From Chlamydomonas sphaeroides (lineage: Eukaryota > Chlorophyta > Chlorophyceae > Chlamydomonadales > Chlamydomonadaceae), in contig BDDC01000244.1 of assembly GCA_001662425.1 (NCBI GenBank), positions 1,244 to 65,243 on the forward strand: a stretch of DNA of 64,000 nucleotides, read 5' to 3'. A program made the position numbers and the translations under genes. The stretch's first letter is position 1. Each line of letters opens with the position of its first letter. This document shows, in pieces, positions 36,032 to 48,500 of the stretch. The notes beneath the pieces are model-generated. The model had not been told where the DNA came from. It made no database searches and worked only from the letters and a program-made list of their open reading frames with translations.

Positions 36032-36605
36032 TCTGTCGTCGCGGGCGCAGTAGCATGGCCTGAATACCCCTGCATGTCTACTAGTACGTCCTGATATGAT
36101 GACAGTGCCAGCGTCGTGCTCCTCAGCTAAGGCGACCTACCTGACGAGGCCCGCAAGCTCCCGACGCGTTCAACGCAGTGAGCTAGAGACCCATCTCCTG
36201 GGTGTCGTCGTTAGTTAGTTCAATGGGGTTTTTGCTTTGGGGGTGTTGTGGGATGCTAAGCGGATGCCGACGTTCGTGGCTTCCTTGTGGGTCCTCGACG
36301 CCGTGATGTTTTGCTGCTATGATAATAAATTTCAACGCAGGAACCACGAAAGACGCTACAGGTGAAACCGCTCGGTTCCTATCGGCTTCCGCCTCAAGCA
36401 AATGTGAGCGACAGCGCTGCTTTGGTGTGAGTGTGCGGTACAAGAATCAAACAAATTGTGGATGTGGCAAGAACGTCTTTAAGTCGCCGATGACTCTGTC
36501 ATGCGGACGCCCTCCGTGTGCAGCCAACCGCAGCTCCCGCCCCCAACATCCCTGGACCGCCCCCTCCCCCCGCGTCCTGCCGTGCACAGGCTTCGGCCGC
36601 TACAG
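36032..36605. other. Promoter/5'UTR of the TPH-type gene and 3'UTR of the next gene
   Basis: Relatively AT-rich, no exon seen. It must contain the start region of the gene beginning at 36031 and the 3' end of the minus-strand gene whose stop is 36606-36608. No TGTAA was noticed. Confidence 0.45.
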
Positions 36606-39600
36606 CTACCGCCGCCGCTGCCCCGCCCCTGCGCCACGCTCCTGCTCCAGTATGACGCTGAGCACGTCATTCTCCTCGTACAGGTTCGCCGCGAGCAAGG
36701 CCTCCATTGCCTGCGCGCGGAGTGCAGGGGCACAGAAACTCATGTCTGCTCAGAACACACACGACACGCACGTAACACGCGGTAACCAACCTGCTGCTAT
36801 CCCTACCCATCCACACTCCAGCCGTCGCACCTGCTGGTTTGCGCGCCCGCTGGCCGCGTCGCCGCCATGCGATGCGGCCGTGGGCGTGGCAGCCCGACGC
36901 CCCACGGCAGGTGAGGTCGTGCCGCGAGGCGCTTGTGCTGCTCCCTGACGGGGCCCGCGCTGCCCCGCCGACTGCGGCGTCCGCTGCGGCCTCAGCTGCT
37001 GCCGCTGCTGCTGCTCCAACTCCTCGTCTGCCTGCGGAGTAGCCATGTGCACAGAAACGTCAGGTGCAATCACGAACCCTCGCAGCAGCATCGCGTTCCA
37101 GCCACGAACCCCTCGCAGCCAGCGCCACTTGCAGCTGGGTTTCATGGCGCCCACAGGCACGTAGTCGAGCGGCGTGCAACCATGCCAGGCTGCAGGAGCG
37201 GGCACGCCTTCCGCACGCTCGCGCCGTTGTGACACGAGCACCCACGCCAGCGGCTCACAGTCACTCATGTACCTGTGAAAGGATGTCGACCAGGGAGTCG
37301 TCGTAGCGCTCCGACACATCAGCGGCTGCGCCGGGCCACACACCGCAGCTGCCGCACGCTGAAGGAGCCGGCGACGCGGCGCCGTCGCCCCGGCGGCTCA
37401 GCCCCTCTGCGCTCGGCCGCTGCCGCTGCTGTTCCTGTACCGCCGCCCAGCCGCCAGGCTCCTGCAGCGGCGTGTGCGCCGGCCCGGCGCGTTGCTGCGC
37501 TGCCTGGGCCGGCAGCAGCTGCCGCAGCTGGTTGGCTGGCACGTGGCCCGAGTCCCAGTGCTGCCGCCGCGCCACCTCGTCTAAAATGGCTGCCATCTGA
37601 GCCAGGCTGATGCCCGCCCCACCCTGCCGGCCCGAGCTGCTGGCCGTGGGCGTCTCGGCGTGGCTCTTGGCAAAGGCCGCTGCTGCTGCGGCCGCGGCCG
37701 CGTGCAGCGGCGGTGTCAGCCCCGTGGCGGTGGTGCTGGTCGTGGCGACGGAGGGGCAGGGGCTGTGCGGCGGCCAGGGCGGCGGCGCCAGGAGCGGCGC
37801 GAGTAGCGGCAGCGGCCCAGGCCCGGGGGCAAGCGGCGGCGGGCCTAGCGGGGCATGCCGATGGCCCCAGGGGAGGTAGCCTGCGTCCGCAGCTGCCCCG
37901 GCGCCCGCCGTCGCAGCCAGCTGCCGCCGCGCGGCCGTCGCGCAATCAGAGGCACTGGGTGTGGGCTGCTGCTCCTCTGATCGCAGAGGGCTGGGCACGT
38001 GCGCGGGGGCGCCGCCTAGGCCCGGGTCCCCCGGACCTTCCGACGGCAAGCCTCCACGCGGCCGTCCCGCTGCTTCCAGCCGCCCCAGCACGCCAGCCGC
38101 TACGTTGCTCCCCTGCCAATTTCTGTGCGCGCTGGTGCTCACGCCCTCGCCGCCCAAGTCACCGACGCCTCCATTACCGCTGCTGCCAGCGCCCTCGGTG
38201 ACCGCCTCCTCGTCCACATCCACAAAATAGAAGGCACCGTGCCTCCCAATGGCCGGGTCATAGCTGAGCACCTGGCGGCCCAGGCCGGCGCCAGGGCCCT
38301 GCGCGGCGCCCAGCGGGCCCGGCCGAGACGTGGCGGAGCTGCCCGCGGCGCTGTCGTCGGCGGTGCCGCGCGCAAAGCCGTGCTGCGCTTGCCAGCCGAG
38401 CAGGCTGGATGCGGCGGCCACCACGTCCTGGCTGGGCCGCAGGATCATGGGCGACGCCACAGGCGGCTCCGAGAACTCCACCTGCACCTGCAGAGACCAG
38501 GGGCCGGGGGCCGGAGGGGCGGCGATTGGGGAGACGCGCACGTCAACCGTCAACCATAAACCCCACGCGGCACTCGTCTGCAGCAATAGCTGCGGGCCCA
38601 GCTCGGTGCCCCGGTGTGCTCCCCATGGACGCACCTCGTGCACCGGCACGTCCTCGTAGTGCTGCATGCCGGCATCCACCAGGATTTTGCGGGGCCCTGA
38701 CGGCCGAGAGCCGCCCAGCGCCGAGCATGCCGACGAGGCGTAGGACGCGCGTTGCCAGCCAGGTCCGGCAGCAGGACCCGGCGCCGACGCGTCTGCAGGT
38801 CGCGCGCCGCCGCAGCGGCTGGCGGCGGGCGAAGAGCAGCTGCTGCCGCATGCGGGCTCATGGGGCTCGGCCGGTGCGGCCCCGGCACCGGGCGCCCCGG
38901 CGGCGGTGGGGATGGCGACCGTGTCGGCCACAACCGGTGCGCCAGTGCAGATAGAGGGGCCGGACTCAGGCCAAGCTGTGGCCTCGACGGACGTGCTGGA
39001 GGCCGCGGCAGGGCCGCCAACAGTGGCCGTGGCCTCGGGGGCATGATGGATTGTGATGTTAACGCGGGCCCCAGATGCCACGTGCAGCAAAGGGGCAACG
39101 CCCGGCGAGGCTGCCACGGTGGCTTGCCGCGGCTCTGCGCTGCCCTGCTGGGCGCCTGTACCAGTAGGCGCCAGAGCTGCAGGGCTGATCAGCGGCAGGG
39201 GCAGCGCAGGGAGGAGCCCGGCCTGGAGCTGGGGTTGCGGCGGTGGTGCGAGGGGCTCCGTCTGCACCTCCGCCGAGCGTTGCTCTGTCCTGGCAGCCGC
39301 TTGCGCCGCCTCCAGGGCGTTCACCTTTTGGCACGGCGCATATAGGGTTCACAAGCAGAACGAGTCTAGAGGGAGAGAATGGGTCTACTTTCCAGCCTCT
39401 GGTGCGTCATTCGCGACTGTGTACCTTTGCTTGTGCTGCCCGCAGCACGAGCAACACCTGCCCCAGCTTCTTCTTCAACCTGTGGCACCCGGCGGGGCCA
39501 GCAGCCGATATTGGCCTGGAGCGACAGCGCTCTGCGCCGCAGTGGGCTTACGTTTGATGGTCCCGTTGCAGCTGGTGGTTGCCCTCTTTCAGCTCCTCCT

Positions 39601-40074
39601 CTCGCTGCGCGCTGGCCGTGGCCGCCTGCATGCGGCGACGAGCATTGAGTTGCGGGCTCGGCCGTCAGAAGCACGTGCTGCGCTCGAGGCTGCGCACCTC
39701 CTCGCGCTGCTGCTTGAGGTGGTGAACCTCCTGGCCCAGGTCCACCACCTGCGTACAATGACTGATGTTATGACACGACGGCAGAGCCTGGCACCCCAAC
39801 TGCAGCCGGTTGTGCCATGGTGCACCTGCTTCAGGAGCCGAGCGACCTTGGCTCTATCCTCTGGTCCCAGATCCTGCAAAGTGCAGGCTCTCGGCACCTG
39901 CACCGCCAACTCAAGCGGCGTAGCCGGAACGACGGCCTGTGGGGACGGGAACCCGCTGGTTGGACCTGGCACGAGGTACCGCTGACAGCAAGCTGGTGCG
40001 TACCCCACCCCGCGCACCACGGGCTGGCCCTTACGGGCCGGTCGGGGACAGCTCTCGCTTCTGCGCGCCTTCAT
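36606..40074 (-). CDS. Coiled-coil protein with hinderin-like core
   Basis: Eight exons: 40074-39826, 39748-39698, 39625-39552, 39479-39425, 39324-38635, 38487-37273, 37031-36831, 36710-36606 (TAG); phases agree, 879 aa. The conserved block is TLQDLGPEDRAKVARLLKQV followed by about 100 residues of coiled coil (VVDLGQEVHHLKQQREE; LKKKLGQVLLVLRAAQAKV; EAAQAAARTEQRSAEVQTE). The xDLxPEDxxxxAxLxKx start resembles the core of animal hinderin (KIAA1328), recalled rather than searched. The long middle is Pro/Ala/Gly-rich with conserved-looking islands (MQHYEDVPVHE, VQVEFSEPPVASPMILRPSQ, SERYDDSLVDILSQ), and the end is MEALLAANLYEENDVLSVIL. The ATG at 40074 is the first usable start; an extra N-terminal intron cannot be excluded. 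One acceptor (before 39324) is AAG rather than CAG. Divergent from the MNS1 gene. Confidence 0.7.
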
Positions 40075-40674
40075 GTTGTTGCAACCTCTCTCCTGGTGGC
40101 CTGCGCCAGCCAGGATGAACGAAGTCAGGCGGCAATGAGCATGCCTGCTGCCGCCTGGAGCCGCGTTGGAGCACTATTCGATTCTGTCAATTTCTGTATC
40201 GATATAGCGGCTTAATCACATTCTTGTGCGCAAAGGGGCCCGCAAGTATGGTGAGTTGCGCCGTGCCAACAGCTCGTGCAGTCGTTGACCTCCGATAATG
40301 CGGCCGAAGCTCCGATTGATAGGGACAGCAGTAAGGTGGCCTTCGCTTGACACGCAGCGTCTGGGCGACACACGGAAACAGCTTGGAACCAAAAATTGCA
40401 TGGGCTTTTGGTGGGGCCTTCGAGACGCGAGTCTGCAATAATCGAGCGTTCTGGTCCCAAACCCGTAAATCTGCTGCTCTACATTCCACTGTCACTGTCG
40501 TAGCACGGACACGACGCTCTCGGGAACTCTGCCTTGTCCGCGGGCCCCCTCGGTGTCCAGTCCCAGGCTCTCTCCTCCGCTGGCATACACGTACAAGTAA
40601 AACACATAACTTGTTATATTAGAGCTAGAGGTTCAGGCCGCCCGCTCGGTACCCTACGCAGCTCGCAGCCCAGC
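40075..40674. promoter_or_regulatory. Shared upstream region of two divergent coiled-coil genes
   Basis: 600 bp between the start codons of the hinderin-like gene (minus) and MNS1 (plus). It must carry both promoters unless 5'UTR exons lie further away. No TATA box or other named element could be assigned with confidence. A short GTTGTTGCAAC word lies at the left edge near 40076. Confidence 0.5.
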
Positions 40675-43600
40675 ATGTCTGCCTGCGACTGCGTGTGCCA
40701 TGACAGTGGCGTTCGGGCCCCAAAGCGCGGCCACCTCGCTCGGGGTAAGGTGGCAGGAGCGCATGCTACCTGATGCCTCGGCGAGCTCATGCGTCTCCTT
40801 CTTCCTGATCATGACGCCACAGCTGTCGAGCAGAGGGAGGCAGCGCGCAGGATTACAGAGGCTGCCAAGTCCGAGATCCAGAGGTGCGCGCGGCACATGC
40901 GCTGGGGCATGCAGGCGGGTCGCTGACGCTCTGTGCCCGCGCGCAGGTACTTCACCGACCAGAAGACCTATGACACGATAGCTGCCAACGCCGTCAAGGA
41001 TGACTTTAAGCGTAAAGGACGCGAGTTCAAGGAGCGCGCCCAGGAGCAGCAGCTGCTCGAGACGGTCTACCAGGTAGGGCTGGCCCCTTCGGTGTGGGGG
41101 CGCCCGCCGCCACCCCGCCCCCTGCAGCGCCTTAAAAGCGCCCACTCATCCCACAAGCCTGTGCGCGCAGTTCCCGGCCCCAGCCCCGGGCGCCCTTGAT
41201 GGCGCTTTGCCAACCCGTGCACTCTCCCGTCCCTTTCCGCAGAACGAGCGGCAGAAGGTTCTCAGCTCCATCCGGGCTGAGGAGGAGGAGAAGATAGCCC
41301 TGGCCATGGCGCGGAAGCAGCACGAGCGGGACCGGGCAGACAAGGAGGTGCAGCGGCTACGGGAGCAGAGCGAGGAGCTCCGCAGGTGTGCACGCGGTAG
41401 CACTGACGCCTGCGCGGGGTCCAGCGTTGAGTTGACGCCCCACACACCCTATACACGCCCAGATACGCTCATGTACTCCTTTCGCCCATGCCTTGGACCA
41501 CGGCGCCTTGTTCCTTAACACAATCGACCTGCCAGGCTCCACGGTGTTGTCCCTCACCCATCCGGCTTGGCCCTGTGCTGTCCACGCCCATCTCCGTTTC
41601 CCTCTCGCACCCACCCACCCACCCAACCCCGTCAGCCTGGCCGAGAAAATCCGCGTTGCCCGCGTCAACAAGGAGCGCTCTGAGCAGCTTGTGGAGAAGA
41701 AGGTCATTGCCGAGCAGCAGCAGGAGTATGACCGCGCCTTTAACGCTTTTGTGGCCAACTCAGCCGCCGAGGCGGAGGCGCAGGAGGTGGAGAACCAGGC
41801 GCGGCGGCGCGACGCCAACGTGCGGGCGCGCATGGTGCTGGAGGAGCAGATGCAGGAGAAGCAGGTGCGGGCGGGAGTTGGAAGGGGGCCGCTGGAGGGC
41901 GGGCGGTTTTGATATGGCAGTGGCAGTGCACAGGGGACGGGGACGCGGGTGCACGGGCGGCGGGGCGGGTTGCACTGCAACGGGTCGGGTGGTGCTATGA
42001 TAAGGCCGCCAACACGATAGACAGGGCTGGTTCAGGTAGGGGAAACGGGTTGGTCTACAGCACGGACGGCAGCCGTAGCAGGCCATGTGGGTCGGTTGAG
42101 GCTACCGCGACACGCCCGCCCCTTCCCCGCGTGATAGTACGCTGTACCTGGTGCTGCCCCGCGTCACGCTCCCGTGTGTGTTGCCCGTGTGCCTACCTCT
42201 GGCGCACAGGAGGCCGCCCGGCTGGCGGAGGCGGAGGCCGCTCGCGAGCGCGCCATGATCGATGAGGTGGTGCGCCGCATCTTCGAGGAGGACGCCGCGG
42301 AGCAGGCCACCAAGCGGTCGCGGCAGGACGAGACCAAGGCCTTTATCGAGCAGTTCCTGGTGCAGCAGGACGAGCTGCGCCGCAAGGAGCGCGAGGCGGC
42401 GGCAGCGGAGGACCGCAAGATTCAGGGTGGGCTTGGGACAGCGGAGGAGAGGCAACGGGGGGTTCAAGGGGCGGGGGAGAACTGCGCTGGACATGCCAGG
42501 GCAGGGTTGTGCAATTTCGTACCACGGAGGGAAGGCAGGGATAAAGTGGCAAGGAGGATAGGGTTGCCGGATAGCAAAGTCTCGATACGTGCGCCGGGCA
42601 GCGCGCAGCCGGAGGCCGGGGGGCTTCGGGGGCTTCCTTGGTTGTTGTGTCGGCGACGTGCATACTTGTGCGGTCCCCTCTTTTGCGCGTGAACCATTGG
42701 TACAACCCCCTCGCCTACAGAGTACTGGCAGAACATTCGCGAGCGCGAGCGGGAGGAGGCGGAGCGGCAGGCGATGCGCAAGGAGATTGCGGACCGCATG
42801 TACGAGAAGGTCAAGCGGGAGATGGAGGAGGCCACGGCCAGGTGAGCGCCCGGGCCAGCAGGCACGGGGCCAGTAGGCACGGGCCAGGAAACTGCATGTC
42901 TGGCGCTGCGGCTGGGACAGCGGTCCGGCAGGCAGTGCGGAGAGATGTAGGCAGGATTCGTGCTGTTAGCTTGTGGGGCTTCAACGTCAGACCTGCTCCC
43001 ACGCCCACCTGGCAGGCGCGAGGAGGAGGAGGAGCTCATCAACATGCTGCGGCAGGAGGAGCTGGAGGCCAAGCGGCGCGCCGAGGACGAGGAGCGCAAG
43101 CGCAAGGCGGAGGACGCGCGCGCCGAGATGATGCGCGCCAACCAGTACCAGATGAAGCTGAAGGTGGGGCGCCCGCGGGAGAGGGGCTCGCATGGTTTGG
43201 ATGAAGTGCGCGGGTGCCGGCGTGGAGGCAGCGACAGGGGATCTGCATTCTTGGTCGGGCTGTGTACGCCGGGACCGAGATTGAGGCGGCCCCTGCGCCT
43301 GGGTGGGTTGCCAGCTGAGGCTGAAACACGTTTGCTGCCTCTGTCGCCACGCGCGTTGCCACCCGCAGGAGGAGCGCGAGGCGGCGTTCCGGGCGGAAGA
43401 GGAGGAATTCAAGGCGCGCATGCTTGCAAAGTTTGCGGAGGACGAGAAGTTGGAGCAGATGAACGCGCAGAAGCGGCGCATGCGGCAGGCGGAGCACATG
43501 CGCGAGGTGCAGCGGCTGATCGAGGAGAAGCGGAAAGCGTTCGAGGACGCCAAGGCGCGCGAGGAGGCGGAGGAGGCGGGCAGGTGCGTGCGGCAAAGAA

Positions 43601-44125
43601 CTGGGGGAACGGACGCACGTGCAGCATGGCGGTGGGACAGGGGCCTAGGGTGTCCGCTGTCCCCGGTCGTACCATCCTTGCGTCACTTCAGGTGATCGCA
43701 ACTTCTTGCAGCTCCTCAAGGCGCGCTCTGTCCAGCCCCCTGACGTTGTCCGTGCGTCCCCCACTACCACCGCGCCGCTATGCCCCAGGCGCTCCGAGGA
43801 CGAGCGGCAACGCGCGCTGGTGGAGGAGGAGCGCAAGAAGCTGCTGCGCGAGGCGGCGGAGCTGCACGAGTTCCTGCCGCGCGGCGTGATGCGGGACCAG
43901 GGCGATGTCGATTTCATCGCGCAGGTGGGCGGGGCGGCTGGGCGGGGCGGCTGTGTCAGCTACGTGCTTGGTTCTAGGGGCAGGTAGCCGCGGGCGGGGG
44001 TTGATGGCCTATGTATGCATAGGGTGCGCATGTTAACAGTCGTGTACCCGGGGCAATTCCTTTTTGCACGCCCGCAGGTGCTGGAGGAGATGCGGCTCAA
44101 TCGCGAGAGGCAGGGCCGCGCATAA
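40675..44125 (+). CDS. MNS1: MNS1/FAP127, ciliary microtubule inner protein
   Basis: Eleven exons: 40675-40744, 40823-40883, 40947-41073, 41243-41385, 41636-41864, 42210-42426, 42721-42841, 43016-43163, 43369-43583, 43789-43924, 44078-44125 (TAA). The phases agree, giving 504 aa; human MNS1 is about 495 aa. The product is a continuous trichoplein/TPH-type coiled coil (ERQKVLSSIRAEEEEKIALA, EYWQNIREREREEAERQAM, INMLRQEELEAKRRAEDEER). It ends with the family-like tail LREAAELHEFLPRGVMRDQG...EEMRLNRERQ. MNS1, called FAP127 in Chlamydomonas, is a microtubule inner protein of doublet microtubules. The ATG at 40675 was chosen because only this frame joins in phase to exon 2 (AVEQREAARRITEAAKSEIQ). 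A second ATG at 40700 gives the wrong phase. Confidence 0.82.
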
Positions 44126-44662
44126 GGGCTGTTCTCAGGCGGGGGCGAAGTGTACCGCTGGCCTTGGATGCCGGCGAGGGGAGCAGCCAGGGGCAAGCTT
44201 GCGGGGGCTGGCGGCGCGTGCTGCCGTGTGCGCGTGGCCTCAGGGGCATGTGGGAGCGGCGCGTAGCCCATGTCAAAGGGGCATTGGGCTGTCGGGGTAG
44301 CAGTGTTGCGCACTGTGACGGTAGGCAGGATGCTATGTAGGCAGGAGACACGCATATGCACTGCGGGAGCAGGTCGTGGCAGGCGAGACCTGGATTAGGA
44401 GCGGCAGGGGTAGGCTAGACATGGTTGAGCGTCAACAATTCTTTCGGCAAGCTCGCTCCACAGCGCACCGCCAACGTGCACCGCATGAGGCTGTTCAGGG
44501 GCACGCTTTAAGACTCCAGAATTCGCCTCGGGGTCACGTGGTCATTGCGGCGGGTTCCCAGGAGGCTGACGCGATGCTGGCTGAGGTACGTGGGGTACGT
44601 GTGTTCATGACACACACTAGGCCACCCTGACCGCTGCGACCACCATAAACATACATGTTAAC
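44126..44662. other. MNS1 3'UTR and upstream region of the small gene
   Basis: No exon chain or motif recognised on either strand. No TGTAA noticed. Confidence 0.45.
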
Positions 44663-45331
44663 ATGCTGCGCTCCAAAGGCAACCCTGTCGAGCAGCAGCT
44701 CGCAACGACGGGTGAGCGCAGAACTGCATGCATGACTTCGCAAGAACCAGCAAAGCCAAATCCTTGCTTCTCCCTGCAGCCTCGCAGATATGCGATGGAG
44801 CTATGTTGGTACCGGACCTGGTAGCGTCCGAGCCCCGACGCGGTCTCGCAGCGGTCGCGGTGAGCCGGCCATGTCCACGCGGCCGCCCGAGCCCTCCCGA
44901 GCCAGCTGCAGCTCCCACCAGTCCATGCAGCAGTGACCCTTGCACCCCGCTTGCCTCCTGCAGGAGCACGTGGAGCGCTGCGGGCCGTCGCTGGTTGGCA
45001 CAGCCCGAGATCTCGGCCGGCAGGGTGCAGCGGCGCAGGTGGGGCTGGTGTGCGGCAGACCCCGCAGCGCTTCCCCCTGGTGTCGCCTCGCAGCCACAAC
45101 TCCGGAACCCGTCTCCCCTTCCCCTTCCCCGCCCCCTGCTAGATGGCTGCTGAAGAGCTGGCGGAGGTGGTGGAAGCAATGCGCGAGCATTCGGCGCTGG
45201 GCGCCCCGGCCGTGGCGCGCATGTCCGGAACAGTAAACGCTCTGCTGCAGAGCTTGAACGCCGCTTCACCACCGTCCACGGCAGCCCAGCGCGCCTCGCC
45301 AGCACCTGCAGCGCGTGGCAGCAGCCGGTAG
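44663..45331 (+). CDS. Small helical protein, family not recognised
   Basis: Four exons: 44663-44711, 44780-44859, 44964-45038, 45143-45331 (TAG); phases agree, 130 aa. It begins MLRSKGNPVEQQLATTASQI and continues through EHVERCGPSLVGTARDLGRQ to MAAEELAEVVEAMREHSALG and ARMSGTVNALLQSLN, then an Ala/Ser/Pro tail. The composition suggests a small all-alpha protein with amphipathic helices, such as a subunit of a small coiled-coil complex, but no family can be named. The last intron ends in TAG rather than CAG, and exon 4 begins with an in-frame ATG. Only 206 bp separate its stop from the next gene's ATG. The start at 44663 is the first ATG that keeps phase. Confidence 0.6.
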
Positions 45332-45537
45332 TGGGTGCTGGCAGCGGTCGCGCGGGGACGGGGGCCGGGCGGGGCAGCGCGCACAAGTCAGTCCCGCGCA
45401 CAAACTGGACGAACCGTCGGCCGATCCGAGAGGCGAACGGCGCCGACCTAGACAGCCCCTGCCGCGCTAAACGCACGCATGGCATGCACGTTCGCTCCGT
45501 CAACGAGCTAGTTCATAACTCTCATAAGAAGCGCGAC

Positions 45538-48500
45538 ATGGCGACGACCGCGCCCGAGCCCGAGCTCGCCGAGGTCCCTCCAACAACCGCTGCGCAGCCG
45601 CCCGCGTCGGCCACAGCCGAGGGCCTGCAGCAGCCGCAGCAGCCTGCAGCCCAGCCGGAGCTCAGCGCGCAGCAACTCGGCGACGCAAGCCCCGAGCCCA
45701 CCGCCGCCGCAGCCGCTGAGCCAACGCAAGACACCCCCGGCGCGCCCGCACCTCCCGAGCCGCAGCCGCCCGTCTCCGCACCCGCCGACGAGCCCCCCAC
45801 GTCGCCCCCTCCACCTCCGCCGTCAACGCTAGCGCCCGCCATGGCCGCCGCGGTCGCCATGCCCGCCGCCTTGCCGCCGCCCTCGGCCGCCGCCACCCCG
45901 GCGCCCGCCGCCGCGGCGGTGCCCAGCGTGGCAGTGGCCACCGCCAAGGACGTGAGCGGCAGCTCCAAGATGGGGCTGCTCTACCACGCCACCAAGGGCC
46001 AGCCCACAAACTACGACATGGTGGGTGGGATGGGGCTTGGGTTGTGAGGATAGGGGAGGGGAAAGGGTGGGGCAGGGGTCGTGGACGGGGTCAATGGGGG
46101 GGGCAGCGGGGCGGAGGGCGGTGGCTTGAAAGAGACCGGAGGCGTGTCGGGGGCGGTGGCCAGCATCGGTGAAACTTGGACCAGACTGTTAGCGTTGGGT
46201 GCTGGCGGGATGGTACGCGGGTCTGGATGCGTTTGCCGACAGCGCGCAGGGCGCATGCGGTCGCCTAAGGAGGGGAGCACGGGACGCCCGGCTGAAGGGT
46301 GGGTTCGTGGCGTGGGCCGCACGCTGCTCCTCGCTGCCCACCCGCCTCCCGTCGCTTGGCTACGTGGTCCCCTCTGCTCTCACCCATGCGCACGACCCCT
46401 GAGGGTCCTGTCCCCTCAACCCGCGGGGCGCACTCTGCCTCGCCCACGCGCAACCCCTCCCCGCAGCTGGTGTTCCGCACGCTCAACCGGGACATGAAGC
46501 TGCCAAACCACAACGACGACCACCTGGTGGGGCAGGGGCCAGGATCAGGATCCGGATTGGGGCAGGGCAGGGCGGGGTTGAGGTGGGGCTCGGTCATGTG
46601 GGGCAGTGGGGGCAGGGGTTGGGTGGGGCCGGAGCACTCGCCCGAGAGCGGGTACGGGGGCAGCGCGCTCACGAGCACGCCGAGAACCCACGTCGCCGGC
46701 GTGGGTTGCTCAGGTGGGCGGGCGGAGGGGGTCTCATGTCGCTGCAGGGCGGCCGAGCATCAGCTGCACCCTGGTTTCCGGTCCATACTTGTCCGCTCCT
46801 GGCCCCAGGCCGAGAAGCTGCGCGATGAGCTGATGCCGGTGCGGTCGTGGATGCTCAAGCACCTGCCCTGGTCCAAGGGCCAGCTGCGGGTGAGGCGCAG
46901 GGCTGGGGCCGGGGCCGGGGGCCTAGCCCGCGGCCGGCCGTCGCGTGATTGGCTGCATGACTGTCCAGGACTGAAGCGTTTGGCAGCAGGGTGGATGCAT
47001 CGTCAGCTAAGGGCCCGGGGCGCCGAGTGTGCGTTGTGTCGGCTGTGTCCCACCTCGTCGCCCGCAGCTAACATTAGCCGCCCCGCTCACTGGCCATGCC
47101 CGTCGATGCCCCCATCGCCGCACCTGGCCCTGCCGCCCCGCAGCGCACCCTGGACAACCCGCTGTGGGGGTGAGCGGCAGGGAGGCGAAGGGAAGGGGAG
47201 GGGAGGCAGCCCCAGGAGGGATGTAGCCCACTGCGGCCCGGCCTTGCCTGCCATCGTGCCCTCACCGCCCTCGCCGCCATCCGCCATCTCGCTCCCCTGC
47301 CCGTGGCCCCTCCTGCCCCCGCTGCGCCGCAGTGTGCCCGGCGCCGTCAACTTCATCGACGCCCGCACCAAGTGGTTTGACGAAGCGGTCAAGGCGGCGC
47401 TGGACGACGGCATCAAGCAGGTGCGGCTCCCAGGGGAAGGGCGGAGGGGCAGGGGTTGGGTGGGATATCTGCAGGGGTTGGGCGGGATAGCGCTGAACAA
47501 GGCTGGTTAGTGCTGGGCGACGGCATTCCGCAGGTGCGGTGCGGTAGGGGGCGAGGCGGGTTGGGGCAAGGGGCGGGGCGGAGAGCGGCTGGGGCGATGG
47601 GACCTAGCAGCAGCCGGGTGGGGATGGGGTAAGGTGGGTGCGGCTGGGGTAGGCAGCCGCGCCCATGGGCCTGGCCTGTCGCCTAGCGAGTCTGCAACGA
47701 CAGTTTAGCCCCTGTCCCCCCGCGCCTCCCTGTCTCCCTCCCCATGACCCCTCCCAGGTGGTGGTGGTGGCCGCGGGCTACGACACACGCGCCTACCGCC
47801 TGGGCCGCCCCGGGGTGCGCTTCCTCGAGGTGCGGTGCGGGGACAGGTGGGAGGGGGGTAGCGGAGGGGAGCGGAGTGGGAGCGGAGGGGAGCGGTGGGG
47901 AGGAGAGCGAGTGGCAGGCGGCAGGCGACACCTGATGGACTGGCGCCAGCGCTGCCGTGGACCGCAGCGCCGACCCATGCTGGCCTGCCTCCCGCCCCAC
48001 GCCCCTCCTGCTGCCGCCATCGCCCGCCCTGCCGCCGCCAGGTGGACCTGCCCTCCGCCTCCGCCACCAAGCAGCAACTGGTGGACAAGCTGGGCTTTGT
48101 GAGCGACCCGGTGAGGGGGCTGGGGAGGGAGGCGGGGAGCGGGAAGGACGGCGTGTGGGGCCGCCCTGTCGCAATGCCTGCCTGCAAGCCCCGACGCACG
48201 ACCCATTCTGCCCCCGGGCCCGCACCCCGCTCCCCGCGCTCCCTGGCAGGCGCTGCGGCCCACCTTTGTGGCTGCCGACCTGAGCACCACGCCGCTGGGC
48301 CAGGCGCTGGCGGGCAGCGGCTTCGACCCTGCCCAGCGCACGCTGTTCACCGTGGAGGGTCTGGTGTACTACCTGCCCAAGGTGGGGCTGCGGATGTGAT
48401 GGGGCCGCTGCCGCAGCTGGGGCCCCGTCGTCGTTGTGTGGCCCCTTGAGGTTGGCATCCACGGCCACGGGCAGCCGCTAGCGCCCTGGTCGCCCTGGCG

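Noticed and set aside
37261..39324. 687-codon minus-strand frame as a single-exon gene starting at 39324
   Set aside because: The first codon is GTG at a splice acceptor, and upstream coiled-coil exons join in phase. An intron at 38634-38488 interrupts it.
40700..40744. ATG at 40700 as the MNS1 start
   Set aside because: It exits exon 1 in phase 0, while exon 2 needs phase 1. The ATG at 40675 fits.
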